DNA from: Alphaproteobacteria bacterium
GTDB taxonomy: Bacteria; Pseudomonadota; Alphaproteobacteria; Rickettsiales; JABCZZ01
Assembly: GCA_013289445.1 (NCBI GenBank)
Contig: JABCZZ010000001.1
Location: 62,001-126,000, forward strand
Length of the DNA: 64,000 bases
Direction: 5' to 3'
Below, piece after piece: positions 52,149 through 59,535 of the stretch. The notes beneath the pieces were generated by a model. The model worked only from the letters and a program-made list of their open reading frames with translations. It searched no databases and was not told where the DNA came from. The translations under genes were made by a program, and so were the position numbers. Each line of letters opens with the position of its first letter. The first letter of the stretch is position 1.

Positions 52149-53402
52149 TCAAGCAAATTGGCCGCTGATCCACTGGGTGAACGGTTCCCACAGGCCGGTT
52201 TTGCGCCTGCTGCCTACCATCATGCCGACATGCCCGCTGCGTGGCTCCACCAACCTGTGATGTTTAAGCAACTGCGCCAGCGGACGGGCGCAGTCCGACG
52301 GCACGATGCGGTCATCTTGCGGCGCAGCAATAAAACACGGCAGGGTAAGTTTGCGCGGGTCAATCACCTGCCCGCCCACGCGCCACTGACCGCTTGCCGG
52401 CGCATTGCGCTGCGACCATTCAATCAGGCAGTCGCGTGCCACACCGCGCGTCATCGCCACGCCATCATTGACCCAATGTTCCACAGCAAGGAACTCCTGC
52501 GTCGCCGGGCTATCGGGATTCATGCCGGCGAATTCGCTTATCTTATTCTGGAAGGCATACGGATTGGCACAATGAAACAAGGTGTGAATCGTTTCCGCCG
52601 GCAGTAAGTCGCGGCCATTGACATAGCCCGACACTATCTCTTCGGGAACGCCCTGCATCGCGACGCGCGGAAACGACGGTGCAAAGAAATCCCATGGTGC
52701 CGCAAAAAGCGCAAGGCCATCGGCTAAATCCGGGCTTATCTGGGCTAGCGCCAGTGATAATAGTCCGCCCATGCAATAGCCGCCCAGAATAACCGGGCCG
52801 CCGGAATGATTGCGAATCCATTGCGCCATCGGCACTAGCACCTGGGTGACGTATAACCCGCAGTCAAAATTTTTCTCATGCTCTGAAGGCGTGTCCCAGT
52901 CGACAATGTAGACCTGTATGCCGCATCCCTGCAGATACCGTGCGAAACTTATTTTTTGTGCCAGATCGAGAATGTAATAGCGATTGATGAGCGACGGGAT
53001 AAGAAAGACCACCGGAGCATCCGGCTTGTCGCATGCATAACTTAAAAGCCGCACGGCACCTGCCTTGAGCACGCAGGCAGGTTCTTCGACATTGCGTTCG
53101 TAGGGTACCTTTTGATAGTGCGAAAGCCCTTGAAGAAATTTAGCGGCGCGCTTTCTTGCTTCCGCTTCGGCGGCTTGCGCCAGCTTTGGATCGCTTAGCA
53201 GTTTTCGCCATGCGAGGCCGAGTTTTGCTGCTGCCGGCGACGCGCCCATCACGGGCATTGCGCTCGAGACGCTCAAGCCGCTCTTCGATAGCTGCAAGGC
53301 CGCGTTCGAGGCGAGCCAGGGCAGCATCGCTAAAGTGAGATGCAGCGGAAGCGCTCCCTGCCGGTTGCGCGCCAAAGACTGATGCGGTGAATGGATAGCC
53401 AT
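52149..53402 (-). CDS. phaC: Polyhydroxyalkanoate synthase (PhaC-like)
   Basis: Polymerises (R)-3-hydroxyacyl-CoA into PHB granules. The 417-residue alpha/beta-hydrolase product has the synthase nucleophile Cys210 in GGYCMGGLLSLAL (replacing the lipase Ser), Asp363/364 in AAPQDDRIVP, and His391 in SGHVGMMVG. NRYYILDLAQKISFARYLQGCGIQVYIVDWDTP is a PhaC landmark. It is much shorter than class I PhaC. The first about 87 codons overlap, in another frame, the C-terminal part of the upstream phasin-like gene. An internal ATG at 53258 would shorten but not remove the overlap. The N-terminal LPLHLTLAMLPWLASNAALQLS looks conserved-like, so the long start is kept. Confidence 0.88.
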   Translation of the reverse strand: MAIHSPHQSLARNRQGALPLHLTLAMLPWLASNAALQLSKSGLSVSSAMPVMGASPAAAKLGLAWRKLLSDPKLAQAAEAEARKRAAKFLQGLSHYQKVPYERNVEEPACVLKAGAVRLLSYACDKPDAPVVFLIPSLINRYYILDLAQKISFARYLQGCGIQVYIVDWDTPSEHEKNFDCGLYVTQVLVPMAQWIRNHSGGPVILGGYCMGGLLSLALAQISPDLADGLALFAAPWDFFAPSFPRVAMQGVPEEIVSGYVNGRDLLPAETIHTLFHCANPYAFQNKISEFAGMNPDSPATQEFLAVEHWVNDGVAMTRGVARDCLIEWSQRNAPASGQWRVGGQVIDPRKLTLPCFIAAPQDDRIVPSDCARPLAQLLKHHRLVEPRSGHVGMMVGSRRKTGLWEPFTQWISGQFA

Positions 53403-53556
53403 AAGAAGATGTGTCCTTAGCAGAAAACGGAGCGGTTTGCATTACCGACAGTAGCGCGCGGATGAATTCCGAGTCGTTCATCATAGCAGCCATCTGTTCC
53501 TGCCATAGGTCCAGGAATTGTCGCGCAAGCTTCTGATAATCCTCTGTTTGTGACAT
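53140..53556 (-). CDS. Phasin- or PhaE-like granule protein overlapping phaC
   Basis: A 138-residue protein just upstream of phaC. N-terminal SQTEDYQKLARQFLDLWQEQMAAMMNDSEFI is an amphipathic helix like those of PhaE or phasins. The centre has a leucine-rich coiled coil (LARLERGLAAIEERLERLER, about residues 83-102), and the tail is Lys/Arg/Ser-rich (SKTRPRMAKTAKRSKAGA...), recalling DNA-binding phasin tails. It ends inside phaC: 53140-53402 is read in two frames. Both frames look protein-like here, so one of the two starts or stops may be misjudged. Its place and composition support a partner of PhaC. Confidence 0.65.
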   Translation of the reverse strand: MSQTEDYQKLARQFLDLWQEQMAAMMNDSEFIRALLSVMQTAPFSAKDTSSYGYPFTASVFGAQPAGSASAASHFSDAALARLERGLAAIEERLERLERNARDGRVAGSSKTRPRMAKTAKRSKAGASRRSGSKKARR

Positions 53557-53645
53557 TCTTATTGCGGTGCAGCAAAGAAAGTGGTAATGATAATTAATGA
53601 AGTCTATCTTTTTCGTTTCTAAAAAACAACCTTAAAGGATGCCTT

Positions 53646-54188
53646 ATGCATAAGGAATCTACGGCACGCGCCGCTCAGCCTCAACATCCCGAAGGTGTTA
53701 TAATTATTAAAAAATACGCTAACCGGCGTCTGTATGACACCAATACCAGCAGTTATATCACGCTCGAGAATCTTTGTGACATGGTTAAAAAAGGTGTCGA
53801 TTTTCTGGTGATTGACGCCAAAACCGACGAAGACCTTACCCGTCAGGTATTGACCCAGATTATTTTTGAACAAGAGTCAAAAGGCTACAGCCTGCTGCCT
53901 ATCAAGTTCCTGCGCACGCTCATCAGTTTCTACGGCGGCAAGATGCAGCAGTTTCTTCCCCCGTATCTCGAAGCGAGCATGGAAAGCTTCAGTAAAAATC
54001 AGGACAAGATGCGTGAATATGTATCGAGTACATTTTCGCCTTTCAACCAGCTCGAAGAAATCGGCAAGCAAAACATGGCGCTGTTTCAGCGGGCGTTTTC
54101 CATGTTCAGTCCATTTGGCGCTAAAGAAGATGAAGAGCAGGAACCGTCTGCTCAGCCGCGCAAAGCCTCAGGAAGCAAGAAGTCCTAA
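53646..54188 (+). CDS. phaR: PHB synthesis repressor PhaR
   Basis: Transcriptional regulator that binds DNA and PHB granules, repressing phasin genes until polymer forms. The 180-residue product has the N-terminal PHB/PHA accumulation regulator domain KKYANRRLYDTNTSSYITLENLCDMVKKGVDFLVIDAKTDED (about residues 22-63) and the second domain LTRQVLTQIIFEQESKG with LRTLISFYGGKMQQFLPPYLEASM. It is divergent from the phaC cluster, with a 90-nt spacer that should hold both promoters and its binding site. Confidence 0.95.
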   Translation: MHKESTARAAQPQHPEGVIIIKKYANRRLYDTNTSSYITLENLCDMVKKGVDFLVIDAKTDEDLTRQVLTQIIFEQESKGYSLLPIKFLRTLISFYGGKMQQFLPPYLEASMESFSKNQDKMREYVSSTFSPFNQLEEIGKQNMALFQRAFSMFSPFGAKEDEEQEPSAQPRKASGSKKS

Positions 54189-54221
54189 GCATTTCCGTCT
54201 ATGAGGGAGTGACGGTCCGCG

Positions 54222-54560
54222 CTAGCTGTAGCGCCGGTTGTTTTGCGATGCCGATGACGGCGCACGCGTAATATGCTGCTCCGTTTTTATCACAGGCAAC
54301 GCAGCCATTCTTGGAGGCATCAGCGACGAGCCCATGCGTGGCGACACATGACGAATCTTATCATAATTCTTTCCGGGTACCGTTTTGGCAGCGGCAAACC
54401 CTGTAGCGCCCGCCGCACTTATTGCCGCCCCCGTGGTGATGGAGGATGAGAGCGCGGTCACCGCGCCGGTGATTGCCGCACCGATGGCAATGAACTTCGC
54501 GGCAATGCGAGTCCATTTGAGCAATTTTTTGATCCTGAGTAGTGTTTGATTGCTAAGCAT
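54222..54560 (-). CDS. Small hydrophobic uncharacterised protein
   Basis: Not recognised. ATG 54560 has GGGGGAG 5 nt upstream; an ATG 15 nt earlier overlaps that site. The 112-residue product has a basic helix (LLRIKKLLKWTRIAAK), then a long Ala/Gly/Ile hydrophobic region (about residues 20-60) that looks like one or two membrane-associated helices with GxxxG-like spacing, and a polar basic tail. It may be membrane-bound, or related to PHB granule surface given its position next to phaR, but this is guesswork. Confidence 0.55.
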   Translation of the reverse strand: MLSNQTLLRIKKLLKWTRIAAKFIAIGAAITGAVTALSSSITTGAAISAAGATGFAAAKTVPGKNYDKIRHVSPRMGSSLMPPRMAALPVIKTEQHITRAPSSASQNNRRYS

Positions 54561-54655
54561 ATCGGACTCCCCCATTTAATACCGCTTGTTTACCCTATAA
54601 TAATAGCAAATAAACAGGGGCCGATCGTGACACTATTATGAATTTTAGAACCGCT

Positions 54656-56530
54656 TTAAGCGACCAGGCTTTTGGCCAAAAAGCTATTGATTCTCTTGGA
54701 AAATGCTGCCGGATCAGATACTTCCTCGCCCTCGAGGATCCGGGCCTGGTCGAGCAGCAGAAACGCGATATCCTGCAAGGTGGCGTCTTTTTCCCCTGCT
54801 CCGTTTGCCACTTTCTGGGCCAGTGACCTGATAATCGGGTGCGTGGCATTTACCTCAAGAATTTTGGCATAGGTTGCCCCCAGCTGCTTTTGCTCGCGCA
54901 TGAACCGTTCGAAACGAATGTCCATCGCGCCCTCTTCTACTGCAAGACATACTGCGCTCTCGGTAAGCTTGTGCGTCGCCCGCACATCTTTTACCTGTGC
55001 ACCGTAAATCTTTTTGAGCACCTCAAGCAATGGCGTCAGTTCCGGTTTTGCGCTTTCGTCTTTGGCATCGTCTTTCGCAGGCGTCGTAGTTTCAATCGTA
55101 TCGAGTTCGACATTGCTGCGTGTCACCGATTTCATCGGCTTGCCTTTATATTCACCCACCACATTGACCCAGAAATCATCCACCTGATCGGTCAGCAGCA
55201 GCACTTCGACCCCGCGCTTGCTAAAGCCTTCAAGCTGCGGGCTGTTCGCCATCACTTCGAGCTTATCGCCGGTGAGGTAGAAAATATGCTCCTGGCCTTT
55301 TTTCATGCGCCCGACATAACTATCGAGGCTGACCAGATCTGCTTGCGTACTGCTGTTGAAGCGGCACACTTCAAGGAGCTGCTCTTTAGGTGCCATCGCC
55401 TCACATAGCCCTTCTTTAAGGGCAGCACCGAAATTTTTCCAGAACACGGCGTATTCCTCAGGCTTCTTTTCGGCACGCTTTTTGAGCTCGCCCAGCACAC
55501 GCTTAGTGATCGATTCGCGAATCTTGGCCAGCATCACATTGTGCTGCAGCGTTTCGCGGCTGATATTAAGCGGCAGATCTTCACTATCCACCACGCCACG
55601 CAGAAAACGCAGGTATTGCGGAATCAAATCGGTGTTCTCATCGGTGATGAAGACGCGTTTCACATATAGCTTCACCCGGCGTTTGCGGTCGGGATGAAAC
55701 AGATCAAACGGTGCCACGGAGGGAATGAACAGCAGATTGGTGTATTCCAGTTTGCCTTCGGCTTTGTTGTGCAATGTCATCCATGGCGTGTCGGGCGAAT
55801 GGGCAACATGGTGATAAAATTCGTTATACTGCTCAGCCGTGATCTCAGACTTCGGGCGCATCCACAGCGCCGATGCCTTATTGATGTTTTCAACCTTGCC
55901 GTCTTCTTCACGAAATTCGATGGGGAAAGAAATATGATCGGAATAGGTCTGCGCGATATGGCGCAGGCGGAACTTGTCGAGATACTCGTCCTCGCCCTTC
56001 TTGATATGCAGCGTGATATGTGTGCCGCGCGTAATGTCCTTGCCTTCACTGACGGTAAACTCGCCTTCGCCCGCCGATTCCCAGATATGCCCCTGTTCCT
56101 GGCCGGCCTTACGGCTTTGCACCGTCACTTTATCTGCCACCACGAAAGCCGAGTAAAACCCCACGCCGAACTGGCCGATGAGCGGCATGTCTTTTTTAGC
56201 ATCGCCACTGAGCGCATTGAGGAATTCCTGAGTGCCGGACTTGGCAATCGTTCCCAGATTGGCGATCAGCTCATCGCGGCTCATACCGATACCGTTATCG
56301 CTGAGCGTCACGGTGCGCGCCTTCTTGTCAACGCTAAGCACGATTTTAAGGTCATTATCTTCCTTAAGCATCTCAGGCGCAGTCAGCGCGGCATAGCGCA
56401 GTTTATCGCAGGCATCCGACGCGTTGGATATCAGCTCACGCAGGAAGATATCCTTGTTGGTATATAGCGAATGGATCATCAGCTTTAAGACTTTGCTGAC
56501 TTCCGCGCTGAAAGTATGTTTTTCGGTCAT
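54656..56530 (-). CDS. htpG: Chaperone protein HtpG (Hsp90)
   Basis: Bacterial Hsp90, an ATP-dependent dimeric chaperone. From ATG 56530 the product has 624 residues. N-terminal ATPase motifs: LRELISNASDACDKLRY (Asn), LSDNGIGMSRDELI, GQFGVGFYSAFVVAD and GTHITLHIKKGE. The middle-domain Arg is in FNSSTQADLVSL context. The C-terminal dimerisation region follows. GGAAG sits 5 nt before this ATG; an upstream ATG at 56542 is less likely. It has its own heat-shock-type promoter at 56570-56598. Confidence 0.96.
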   Translation of the reverse strand: MTEKHTFSAEVSKVLKLMIHSLYTNKDIFLRELISNASDACDKLRYAALTAPEMLKEDNDLKIVLSVDKKARTVTLSDNGIGMSRDELIANLGTIAKSGTQEFLNALSGDAKKDMPLIGQFGVGFYSAFVVADKVTVQSRKAGQEQGHIWESAGEGEFTVSEGKDITRGTHITLHIKKGEDEYLDKFRLRHIAQTYSDHISFPIEFREEDGKVENINKASALWMRPKSEITAEQYNEFYHHVAHSPDTPWMTLHNKAEGKLEYTNLLFIPSVAPFDLFHPDRKRRVKLYVKRVFITDENTDLIPQYLRFLRGVVDSEDLPLNISRETLQHNVMLAKIRESITKRVLGELKKRAEKKPEEYAVFWKNFGAALKEGLCEAMAPKEQLLEVCRFNSSTQADLVSLDSYVGRMKKGQEHIFYLTGDKLEVMANSPQLEGFSKRGVEVLLLTDQVDDFWVNVVGEYKGKPMKSVTRSNVELDTIETTTPAKDDAKDESAKPELTPLLEVLKKIYGAQVKDVRATHKLTESAVCLAVEEGAMDIRFERFMREQKQLGATYAKILEVNATHPIIRSLAQKVANGAGEKDATLQDIAFLLLDQARILEGEEVSDPAAFSKRINSFLAKSLVA

Positions 56531-56569
56531 GTCGACTTCCATTGAATTTTGTTGCGGTTTCTTCTAGGG

Positions 56570-56598
56570 ATATGGAGTAATAACACGGGAATTTCAAG
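56570..56598 (-). promoter_or_regulatory. Sigma-32 (RpoH) heat-shock promoter of htpG
   Basis: On the minus strand CTTGAAA (56598-56592) is separated by 14 nt from CTCCATAT (56577-56570); the heat-shock consensus is CTTGAAA-N13-17-CCCCATNT, so only one base differs. It lies 40 nt before the htpG ATG, giving a leader of about 30 nt. RpoH control of htpG is well established in Proteobacteria. The -35 box abuts the ATG of the divergent ankyrin gene. Confidence 0.8.
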
Positions 56599-57477
56599 AT
56601 GCGTCGTCTCTTACCCCTCCTGTTTTTCCTATTATTCCCCGTCATGGCCCTGGCGCAGGAGCATCCTGCATTGGATGACGAGCTGATTTATCGCATCAAT
56701 TTCGGCCGCGTGGACGATATCTCCATACTGCTGGATCGCGGCGCCAACCCCAATACCATTACAGACCAGGGGGATACGGCACTTACCCTTGCGCTGAACC
56801 GTAGCGACGAACTTTCGGTCCCTATGGCCAAAGCCTTACTGCTTAAGGGTGCCGACCCTAATATGCCCGACAAGCATAAAAACTATCCGCTGCTGATGGT
56901 CATTAAAAACCAGCAAGCCGATCTGGTGGCGCTCATGGTGGCAAAGGGCGCCAATTTTCAGCTCAAAGCGCCCGATGGCAAAACCGCCTATGAAATTGCA
57001 AAAGCTACCGGCAAGCTGGAGCTCTACAAACCCATGCAGGACATTATCGACAAAGCCAATGCCGCTATCGCCGCGATTCATTCGCCGGAGCGCCTCAAAG
57101 GCATTCTCTATCAGTATAGTTATTACAGCTGCGCGTATCAGTATTGGGGATATTTCTTAGCCTCCCGCCAGGATCCGTCGCAAGACGCCAAAACCCAACA
57201 GCGCCTCGACGATAACAAAAAGGTACTTGGTATCCTGCTGGGCGAAATTCAGCAGGATTTTCCGGCAACCAAGACGGAAAGGCTGGAGAAGCTCTCACAG
57301 GATTCGGCGCAGCCTATGTATAGTGAACTCGATGCCCTGGTCTCCAACCGCAACCGCAGCGAGCATGGTTACGGGCGCGAGGAAGATGTGAAAAATCGCT
57401 GCAAGATTCTTGCCGACAAGCAGGACTTGAGCCATATGGATGAGCCCATAGATTATTACACGCTTCCGCATCACTGA
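56599..57477 (+). CDS. Sec-exported ankyrin-repeat protein
   Basis: A 292-residue protein with signal peptide MRRLLPLLFFLLFPVMALAQ. About three ankyrin-type repeats follow: DELIYRINFGRVDDISILLDRGANPN (about residues 28-53), TALTLALNRSDELSVPMAKALLLKGADPN, and YPLLMVIKNQQADLVALMVAKGANF, ending near residue 130. The C-terminal half is helical, with the Cys/Tyr-rich YSYYSCAYQYWGYFLAS and no further known domain. Ankyrin proteins are common effectors in Rickettsiales, and some combine a Sec signal with repeats, but a purely periplasmic role is as likely. GGGAA 7 nt before ATG is the ribosome-binding site. The ATG is immediately beside the htpG -35 box. Confidence 0.85.
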   Translation: MRRLLPLLFFLLFPVMALAQEHPALDDELIYRINFGRVDDISILLDRGANPNTITDQGDTALTLALNRSDELSVPMAKALLLKGADPNMPDKHKNYPLLMVIKNQQADLVALMVAKGANFQLKAPDGKTAYEIAKATGKLELYKPMQDIIDKANAAIAAIHSPERLKGILYQYSYYSCAYQYWGYFLASRQDPSQDAKTQQRLDDNKKVLGILLGEIQQDFPATKTERLEKLSQDSAQPMYSELDALVSNRNRSEHGYGREEDVKNRCKILADKQDLSHMDEPIDYYTLPHH

Positions 57478-57501
57478 AGGTGTTTTGGCAGGCGATAGAT
57501 A

Positions 57502-59523
57502 TTACGGCTTGTTTCGCCAATCCTTATCGCCCGCTATGACGTCCGCCACCGTAGCGTCCAGATCGTTCATGGCTTTGCTGATGCCGTCCTTGGTCGCATG
57601 TGCGGCATCCCTTAGAGGCTGAACTCCCCTGTCATAGGCCTCATTCATCGCATCGAAGCCTTTATCGACCGCCCGATGCACCGCATCGATCTTCTCATTC
57701 ACGGCATCGCGTGCGCCATGCACTTTTGCTATCACGGGATCGAGCTGCTGATGAATGGCATGCTTCACGTGATTCACCTGATTGTTAACCGCATTGCGCG
57801 TGCCATTGATGGCGTTGCGGGCCGGCTTGACCGTAACAGAACTTATCGCATCTAAGGACTTGCTTATACCGTTACGCCCGGTCTGAATCACGTTGGAGAC
57901 GGCATTGCTGACAGGAGCCGTTCTCTTGCCGATAGCCTCACTGACAGCGCCGGCACGATAGCCGAAGGCATCACGAATGCCTTTTTTCTTCGACGCCGCG
58001 GCGGCCGCGGCAGCCGCTGCCGCTCCCCCGCCCAGCGGCGCGCGCGTTTGCGCCAGGAATCCCTCTTTAGCCGCCCTGTCGAGATGGGTTTCTCCCACCC
58101 CGGTAAGCGCGCCTACGCCGTCCTGCGCCCCGCCGCCGCCACTTACGCCCACCCCCACACCGCCACCGGCCATCTGACGGCCCGTGGAGCTTGAGGGCGC
58201 ATTACCCACGCCTGAACGCTGAACCGTCGTGCTTGCGCTACCCATTAGCCCAAGCTTGGTCGCGCCCCATTTACCCGCTGCCATGGCGCTGCCCAGGCCA
58301 CCTCTGACAATGCCGGCCGTACCTCTGCCGCCAGTGAGATTATTTTTGAACCAGTTTTTGATATCCGTATCGCGGGTGATGCCCGGACCGCTGCCGCCTG
58401 AGAGATCGCGCGAGATCTGCTCAATGAATTTGCCAAATGCTTTGCCCAGATGGCACAGCAGCAGGAAGTACAGCACGTCGACGATATTAATCGGCGGCGG
58501 ATTAAAACCGAAATCTCCTGAAACTGCCACACCGTTTACCGTCGGGCGCCACCAGTAAATGTCAAACAGGCTGCCCAGGAAAGAGAACCATACCACGTAA
58601 CAGAAATCGATTCCGTTGAGTATGCTCATCAATGTCGCGCTGATAAGCTGGACATAAAAGGCCAGAAAGGCAAAGAGCAGCACCGGGGTAAGCGAAAATG
58701 CCAGCACCTGATTGAGCCAGCCTTGAAAAACCGATCGCGTCTTTTCAAATAGCAGGAACAGGAAGAAAATCGGGGCAATGCCAAAAAGGAAGGCCAGCCC
58801 GACCATCGATTTCACATAGGTGGATACTGCTGCAATGAGCATGAAAATGAATTCGATCAAACCCCAGAGCAGGAAAATAGCTATCATCCAGCCATACATG
58901 CCCATCGCGAAAAGCGCCAGAAGCGCCACCATGAACTTGGCGGAGAACACCATACCAATAGGGCCAAACAGTGAGCCCATCGCCGTAGGTGACAGCTGCG
59001 TTGACGTATTGATGGTTACTGGCGGGCCGCCTGCCACTGCCGCTTGAGAGAACTGGACAATCAGTTCATTCATGCCACCCATGAAGAAGCCACCCACCCA
59101 CTGATAGAAGTAAAACCATCCGCTGGTCGTCCCGCCGCCAAACAGGCCAGGAGAAACGACGGCATAGATAATGCCGATCTTGATAAGGCGGCTGGTAATC
59201 TCGCCGGTCTGTACCGAAGCGAGATTGAACATAATCATGACGCCATACATCGTAAGATAGAGAATCATCAACGCGTTGACGATCGGTGAAAAAGCCGGAT
59301 TGGTTATGATGCCGTCAAAAAACGTGGCGGCAATGCTGGTGAGGATTGCATTGATGGCAGCAAAAATGGCAGTGATGATACCCGATCCGCCGGTGGTACT
59401 GTTATAGGCAATCGAGCTGATGCAGAGGTCATCCGCCTGTACAATCGCTGGCAGTATGGCGGCCATTATAAAACCAGACCAAAAAATCATGGCTGCATGA
59501 GTAAGACGCTTAGATGTGTGCAT
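57502..59523 (-). CDS. virB6: VirB6-like type IV secretion protein with long helical tail
   Basis: Inner-membrane channel component of a type IV secretion system (TrbL/VirB6 family). The 673-residue product has a signal-like N-terminus (residues about 10-29), one periplasmic segment with few cysteines (DDLCISSIAYN), and at least six hydrophobic helices spanning about 45-370. An unusually long C-terminal extension then begins: a Gly/Ser region, a polyalanine run (about residues 501-511) and a tail of about 150 residues made of repeated amphipathic helices (NAVNNQVNHVKHAIHQQ, AVNEKIDAVHRAVDKGFDAM). Such extended VirB6 variants are typical of Rickettsiales. It is the last of three tandem copies. 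Confidence 0.88.
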   Translation of the reverse strand: MHTSKRLTHAAMIFWSGFIMAAILPAIVQADDLCISSIAYNSTTGGSGIITAIFAAINAILTSIAATFFDGIITNPAFSPIVNALMILYLTMYGVMIMFNLASVQTGEITSRLIKIGIIYAVVSPGLFGGGTTSGWFYFYQWVGGFFMGGMNELIVQFSQAAVAGGPPVTINTSTQLSPTAMGSLFGPIGMVFSAKFMVALLALFAMGMYGWMIAIFLLWGLIEFIFMLIAAVSTYVKSMVGLAFLFGIAPIFFLFLLFEKTRSVFQGWLNQVLAFSLTPVLLFAFLAFYVQLISATLMSILNGIDFCYVVWFSFLGSLFDIYWWRPTVNGVAVSGDFGFNPPPINIVDVLYFLLLCHLGKAFGKFIEQISRDLSGGSGPGITRDTDIKNWFKNNLTGGRGTAGIVRGGLGSAMAAGKWGATKLGLMGSASTTVQRSGVGNAPSSSTGRQMAGGGVGVGVSGGGGAQDGVGALTGVGETHLDRAAKEGFLAQTRAPLGGGAAAAAAAAAASKKKGIRDAFGYRAGAVSEAIGKRTAPVSNAVSNVIQTGRNGISKSLDAISSVTVKPARNAINGTRNAVNNQVNHVKHAIHQQLDPVIAKVHGARDAVNEKIDAVHRAVDKGFDAMNEAYDRGVQPLRDAAHATKDGISKAMNDLDATVADVIAGDKDWRNKP

Positions 59524-59535
59524 TCCCTTTTTCCC

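Noticed and set aside
55694..56467. Plus-strand open frame of 257 codons opposite htpG
   Set aside because: Antisense to the conserved ATPase domain of htpG; composition explained by the opposite strand.
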